Shown here piece after piece: positions 60,640 through 64,000 of a DNA stretch of 64,000 nt. The notes beneath the pieces are model-generated. The model saw only the letters and a program-made list of their open reading frames with translations. It did not search any database and was not told where the DNA came from. Position numbers and translations under genes: made by a program. Numbering within the stretch: the stretch's first letter is position 1; each line of letters opens with the position of its first letter. Source of the stretch: Staphylococcus sp. NRL 16/872. Lineage in GTDB: Bacteria > Bacillota > Bacilli > Staphylococcales > Staphylococcaceae. The DNA is taken from NCBI RefSeq assembly GCF_022815905.2, contig NZ_CP119327.1:1302001-1366000 (forward strand). The letters run 5' to 3'.

Positions 60640-61512
60640 TTATATATCGTAATCTTCTTGTTTAATAGGTAACCAAAGTTGAATTTTAGTGAATGGGTCC
60701 TCAAATGAGAAATCAAAAGGATAAATTTCTACATACAAGCTGTCTCGTTCATATGGTAAAGTGAGTTGTAAACTTGATTCTATATAATACCAAGCCTCAT
60801 TAACTGCATAATCAATTTCACCTTTTAAATTGAATTTAGCATAATGTCTGCCCGGTAACAATCTACTTTCTAAATGTGCTGGATAGCGTTCACTTGGGAC
60901 GCCAACAAATATTTCTACACCTTCGTCTAATGGGCAAGTTATGACAAATATCTCATATGGGCTTATATTATTATATCTTTTCAATTCTTTTAATCTACCA
61001 TCGTTGAATAAATCTTCTAAAAAATCAGGGACTTTATATGGGTTAGATAAGTTATCCGCTTCAACAAATCGAGCATATCCAACTAATGGTATATCATCAG
61101 TATTGTCTAGTCTATATGGATAGGGTGCACGTTCAGTGGTTGTTAATTTAATATACAGTCGTTCTTGTAATTTTAACTCATCTTTTTTTGCAGATGCTTG
61201 AATAGGTGAGATACCATGAAAATCACTAAAATCATTAGCAAATTCATTCGAACTTGTATAATTGTATTTTTTAGCTACATCAACTAACCTTGAAGCACTT
61301 AGCATCATCTCTCTAGCTGCTGCAGTCATTTTTCTAGCATGTGCATAACTCTCTGGTGATTGTCCTACAATCATTTTAAATGATTGATCTAGATGGTAAG
61401 GAGAAAGACCAACGTAATCACTTAAATCTTGCAAATTAAACGGCTCTAATAAACGATCCTCAATATATACGATTGCCTGTTGTATCTGCTTGATAACGTC
61501 CAAAACTTTCAC
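60640..61512 (-). CDS. AraC-family regulator with GyrI-like C-terminal domain
   Basis: A 290-residue Rob/SoxS-like regulator. Two HTH motifs occupy about 1-110 (LEPFNLQDLSDYVGLSPYHLDQSFKMIVGQSPESYAHAR and a second one around 80-105). A GyrI/SOUL-like effector-binding domain follows (about 120-290). Such proteins often respond to small hydrophobic ligands. Ligand and targets here are unknown. Convergent to malA, divergent from nothing nearby on its own promoter. Confidence 0.85.
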   Translation of the reverse strand: MKVLDVIKQIQQAIVYIEDRLLEPFNLQDLSDYVGLSPYHLDQSFKMIVGQSPESYAHARKMTAAAREMMLSASRLVDVAKKYNYTSSNEFANDFSDFHGISPIQASAKKDELKLQERLYIKLTTTERAPYPYRLDNTDDIPLVGYARFVEADNLSNPYKVPDFLEDLFNDGRLKELKRYNNISPYEIFVITCPLDEGVEIFVGVPSERYPAHLESRLLPGRHYAKFNLKGEIDYAVNEAWYYIESSLQLTLPYERDSLYVEIYPFDFSFEDPFTKIQLWLPIKQEDYDI

Positions 61513-61615
61513 TCCAATAATTTTACAATCAATTAATACATATTTTACCTTATTTTATAAAAATATACACCTTAACGTGTGCTATCTTTAGAAACTTTTT
61601 CAAAAATTACTTAAA

Positions 61616-61674
61616 AAGGACAGAATATGAGTTCAAATCATCCAGATTCAAACATCATATTGTGTCCTCCTTTA
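61616..61674 (-). terminator. Terminator for zwf
   Basis: AAGGACAGAATATGA pairs with TCATATTGTGTCCTCCTT over about 58 bp. On the minus strand it ends in a short U-tract, just downstream of zwf. Confidence 0.7.
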
Positions 61675-61695
61675 AAAATAATATTGTAAATGAGT

Positions 61696-63189
61696 TTATT
61701 GAATATCGTCCCACCAATGATTTCCATCACGACTTAACAATAAATCACTTTCTAATGGACCATTCGTACCAGATTTATAATTAGGGAAGCATGATGGTTC
61801 ATTCATTGACCATTCTTCTTGAATAACATCAACAAATTTCCAAGTTGATTTTAATTCTTCCCAATGAGTAAAGTTTGTCGCATCACCTTTAAGGCAATCG
61901 AATAATAGGTTCTCATATGCGTCCACAGTGTTCATTTTATCTTGAGCACTTAATGCATATGATAACTGTACAGGTTCAGTATCAATGCCTTGAATGTTTT
62001 TCTTAGCGTTTAGATGAAGTGACATACCTTCATTTGGTTGAATATTGATAACTAGTAAATTAGAATCAAGTAATTTATCAGTTTGATAATATAAATTCAT
62101 AGGAACTTCTTTGAATTCAACTACAACTTGAATTGTTTTAGACTTCATTCGTTTACCTGTTCTAATATAGAATGGCACACCTGCCCAACGGAAATTGTCA
62201 ATAGTTAAACGTCCTGAAACAAATGTAGGTGTATTTGAATCTTCAGCCACGCGATCTTCTTCACGATAAGCTTTTACTTCTTCACCGTTTATATAACCTC
62301 TATCATATTGTCCACGAACAAAGTTCTTTTTCACTTCTTCAGGCTTTAATTGTCTAAGTGATTTTAATACTTTAACTTTTTCAGCACGGATATCTTCACT
62401 TTTAAGACTAATAGGGGCTTCCATTGCTAATAAAGCGACCATTTGTAACATATGGTTTTGTACCATATCTTTTAAAGCACCACTTGACTCATAGTATCCA
62501 CCACGATCTTCAACACCCAGTATTTCAGAAGATGTAACTTGTATATTAGAAATATATTTATTATTCCATAATGGTTCAAACATGGCGTTTGAGAAACGTA
62601 ACACCTCGATATTTTGTACCATATCTTTACCAAGATAATGGTCAATACGATAAATTTCTTCTTCTTTGAATGATTGACGAAGTTGATTATTTAATCGTTC
62701 AGCTGATTTCAAGTCGCTACCAAATGGTTTCTCAATAACAAGACGTTTAAAGCCGGTTGTTTCAGTAAGACCCGATGATTTTAAATAATCAGAAATAATA
62801 CCAAAGAATTGAGGTGCCATCGCTAAGTAGAACAAGCGATTACCTTTTAATTGATATTGAGTATCTAACTGATTAGAAAAATCTAATAAAGCATGATAAC
62901 TTTGTTCATCACTAACATCATGTTTGAAGTAATAAACATGTTCCATAAATTCATTAATTTGAGTAGTATCTTCAACGTGCGATTGAATAGATGCTTTCAC
63001 TTGTTCACGGAAAATTTCATTCGTGTAATCTCGACGTCCAATTCCAATAATAGCGATATGTTCATCTAAATTATCTTGTTGAAATAAGTGGAATAAAGAC
63101 GGAAATAACTTTCTATGACTTAAATCTCCAGTAGCCCCGAAGATAGTAATTAAACAAGGGATGTGTTTCGTTTGTTTACTCAAGTTCAA
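61696..63189 (-). CDS. zwf: Glucose-6-phosphate dehydrogenase
   Basis: First enzyme of the oxidative pentose phosphate pathway; makes NADPH. The 497-residue protein has the NADP-binding GATGDLSHRKLFPSLF (near 19-34), the active-site RIDHYLGKDMVQN (near 180-192), and EKPFGSDLKSA (near 154). Minus-strand gene with its own start region, divergent from rnz. The 63190-63429 gap holds both promoters but only loose -10 candidates. Confidence 0.96.
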   Translation of the reverse strand: MNLSKQTKHIPCLITIFGATGDLSHRKLFPSLFHLFQQDNLDEHIAIIGIGRRDYTNEIFREQVKASIQSHVEDTTQINEFMEHVYYFKHDVSDEQSYHALLDFSNQLDTQYQLKGNRLFYLAMAPQFFGIISDYLKSSGLTETTGFKRLVIEKPFGSDLKSAERLNNQLRQSFKEEEIYRIDHYLGKDMVQNIEVLRFSNAMFEPLWNNKYISNIQVTSSEILGVEDRGGYYESSGALKDMVQNHMLQMVALLAMEAPISLKSEDIRAEKVKVLKSLRQLKPEEVKKNFVRGQYDRGYINGEEVKAYREEDRVAEDSNTPTFVSGRLTIDNFRWAGVPFYIRTGKRMKSKTIQVVVEFKEVPMNLYYQTDKLLDSNLLVINIQPNEGMSLHLNAKKNIQGIDTEPVQLSYALSAQDKMNTVDAYENLLFDCLKGDATNFTHWEELKSTWKFVDVIQEEWSMNEPSCFPNYKSGTNGPLESDLLLSRDGNHWWDDIQ

Positions 63190-63429
63190 AACCTCAATTC
63201 TTTAATAGCTATGATTTATTTATTATAAAATAAATTAATAGTACTTCCTATATTTTTGCTTTAAATAAGTATTAAGTTCATATTTTCATTCGAAACGTAT
63301 AACGCACAATTTAATATATTATAAATATCATTATACCTTAAACCGATTTGAATTTATTTATTTTATTTCTTATTATAACAATCACTTCTACATATGATAA
63401 AATATATTGAAGAAAAAGGAGGCATATGC

Positions 63430-64000
63430 ATGGAAGTGACATTTTTTGGAACGAGTGCAGGATTACCAACTAAAGAAAGAAACACTCAATCCATTGCTTT
63501 AAATCTTGAGCCATATTCAAATGCAATTTGGCTTTTCGATGTTGGCGAGGGAACACAACATCAAATTTTACATCATTCAATTAAACTAGGAAAAGTTGAT
63601 CATATTTTTATCACGCATATGCACGGCGATCACATTTTTGGTTTACCTGGATTATTAACAAGTCGTTCGTTTCAAGGTGGAGAAGACAAACCGCTAACTA
63701 TTATTGGACCTAAAGGTATACGAGCTTATATTGAAACCTCACTAAAATTATCCGAATCACATTTAAACTATCCAACAACATTTATTGAAATTGATAATAA
63801 TTTTACATATCATCATAAAGGTTTTTCAGTTTCAGCTAAGTTATTAAATCATGGCATACCTTCCTATGGTTACCGTATAGAATCACCTACAACACCAGGT
63901 ACAATTGATGTTCAGGCATTAAAAGCGATTGGTTTAGAACCCGGTCCGAAATATCAAGAAGTTAAAATTTATGATACTTTTGAACACAATGGACAAGTAT
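63430..64000 (+). CDS. rnz: Ribonuclease Z (N-terminal part, cut by the window edge)
   Basis: tRNA 3'-processing metallo-beta-lactamase fold nuclease. The visible 190 residues begin [18 protein letters not shown] with the zinc motif [12 protein letters not shown] (near 62-73) and GEGTQHQ. AAGGAGG precedes ATG 63430. An ATG at 63425 is out of frame. The gene runs past the end; it is not truncated in biology as far as can be seen. Confidence 0.94.
   Translation, partial: MEVTFFGTSAGLPTKERNTQSIALNLEPYSNAIWLFDVGEGTQHQILHHSIKLGKVDHIFITHMHGDHIFGLPGLLTSRSFQGGEDKPLTIIGPKGIRAYIETSLKLSESHLNYPTTFIEIDNNFTYHHKGFSVSAKLLNHGIPSYGYRIESPTTPGTIDVQALKAIGLEPGPKYQEVKIYDTFEHNGQV

Overview
This 64 kb window is AT-rich chromosomal core DNA from a Staphylococcus. 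The evidence is gene content, the near-identity of SigA, DnaG, PBP3, GcvP, Nfo and RpmG to remembered staphylococcal proteins, and the gene order. The proteins differ enough from S. aureus that a coagulase-negative species is more likely; the exact species cannot be fixed by eye. No rRNA, tRNA, prophage, insertion sequence, CRISPR array or defence island was seen. The gene order is an ordinary conserved staphylococcal backbone, so the points of interest are regulatory and small-gene details.

Layout. 1-7.1 kb (+): rpsU, an NfeD/flotillin (floA) membrane-microdomain cluster, then phoH-ybeY-dgkA-cdd-era-recO. 7.1-8.9 kb: glyS on the minus strand behind a T-box leader. 8.9-13.7 kb (+): ccpN with the PPDK regulator, then dnaG and rpoD (sigA), separated by a structured non-coding stretch. 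14-18 kb: trmK, a Nif3-like protein, cshB, nfo. 18.1-20.3 kb: zinc ABC importer genes and zur behind a good Zur-box candidate. 20.5-27.9 kb: sodA, pbp3, rpmG, 5-FTHF cyclo-ligase, rhomboid protease, yqgQ, glucokinase, thiamine-binding and metallo-hydrolase proteins. 27.9-32.1 kb: the comG competence pseudopilus operon and aroK. 32.1-36.2 kb: a glycine riboswitch controlling gcvT-gcvPA-gcvPB. 36.3-38.7 kb: rhodanese, lipM, a small membrane protein and a lipoprotein. 38.7-48.1 kb: pepP-efp, accB-accC-yqhY-nusB-xseA-xseB-ispA, argR-recN. 48.2-53.0 kb: branched-chain 2-oxoacid dehydrogenase operon. 53.1-56.0 kb: bacilliredoxin, an aromatic-acid-exporter-like protein, a 31-residue Prli42-type miniprotein and an M20 peptidase. 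56.1-64 kb: gnd, malR-malA, an AraC/GyrI regulator, zwf and the start of rnz.

Functional links: lipM and the glycine cleavage and branched-chain dehydrogenase genes share lipoate chemistry. The branched-chain dehydrogenase makes primers for branched fatty acids, whose elongation starts with AccBC. gnd and zwf form the oxidative pentose phosphate branch. ArgR, Zur, MalR, the T-box and the riboswitch give local control, and an operator or leader candidate can be seen for each.

Notable observations: dgkA and ccpN have no ATG/GTG/TTG at the homology-supported start; the comGA ribosome binding site lies inside a terminator-like hairpin; a 14-codon ORF overlaps the zinc permease start; nested, alternative-pairing RNA structure lies upstream of rpoD; and several dispersed hairpin repeats are present. 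Homology statements rest on remembered family features, not on searches.
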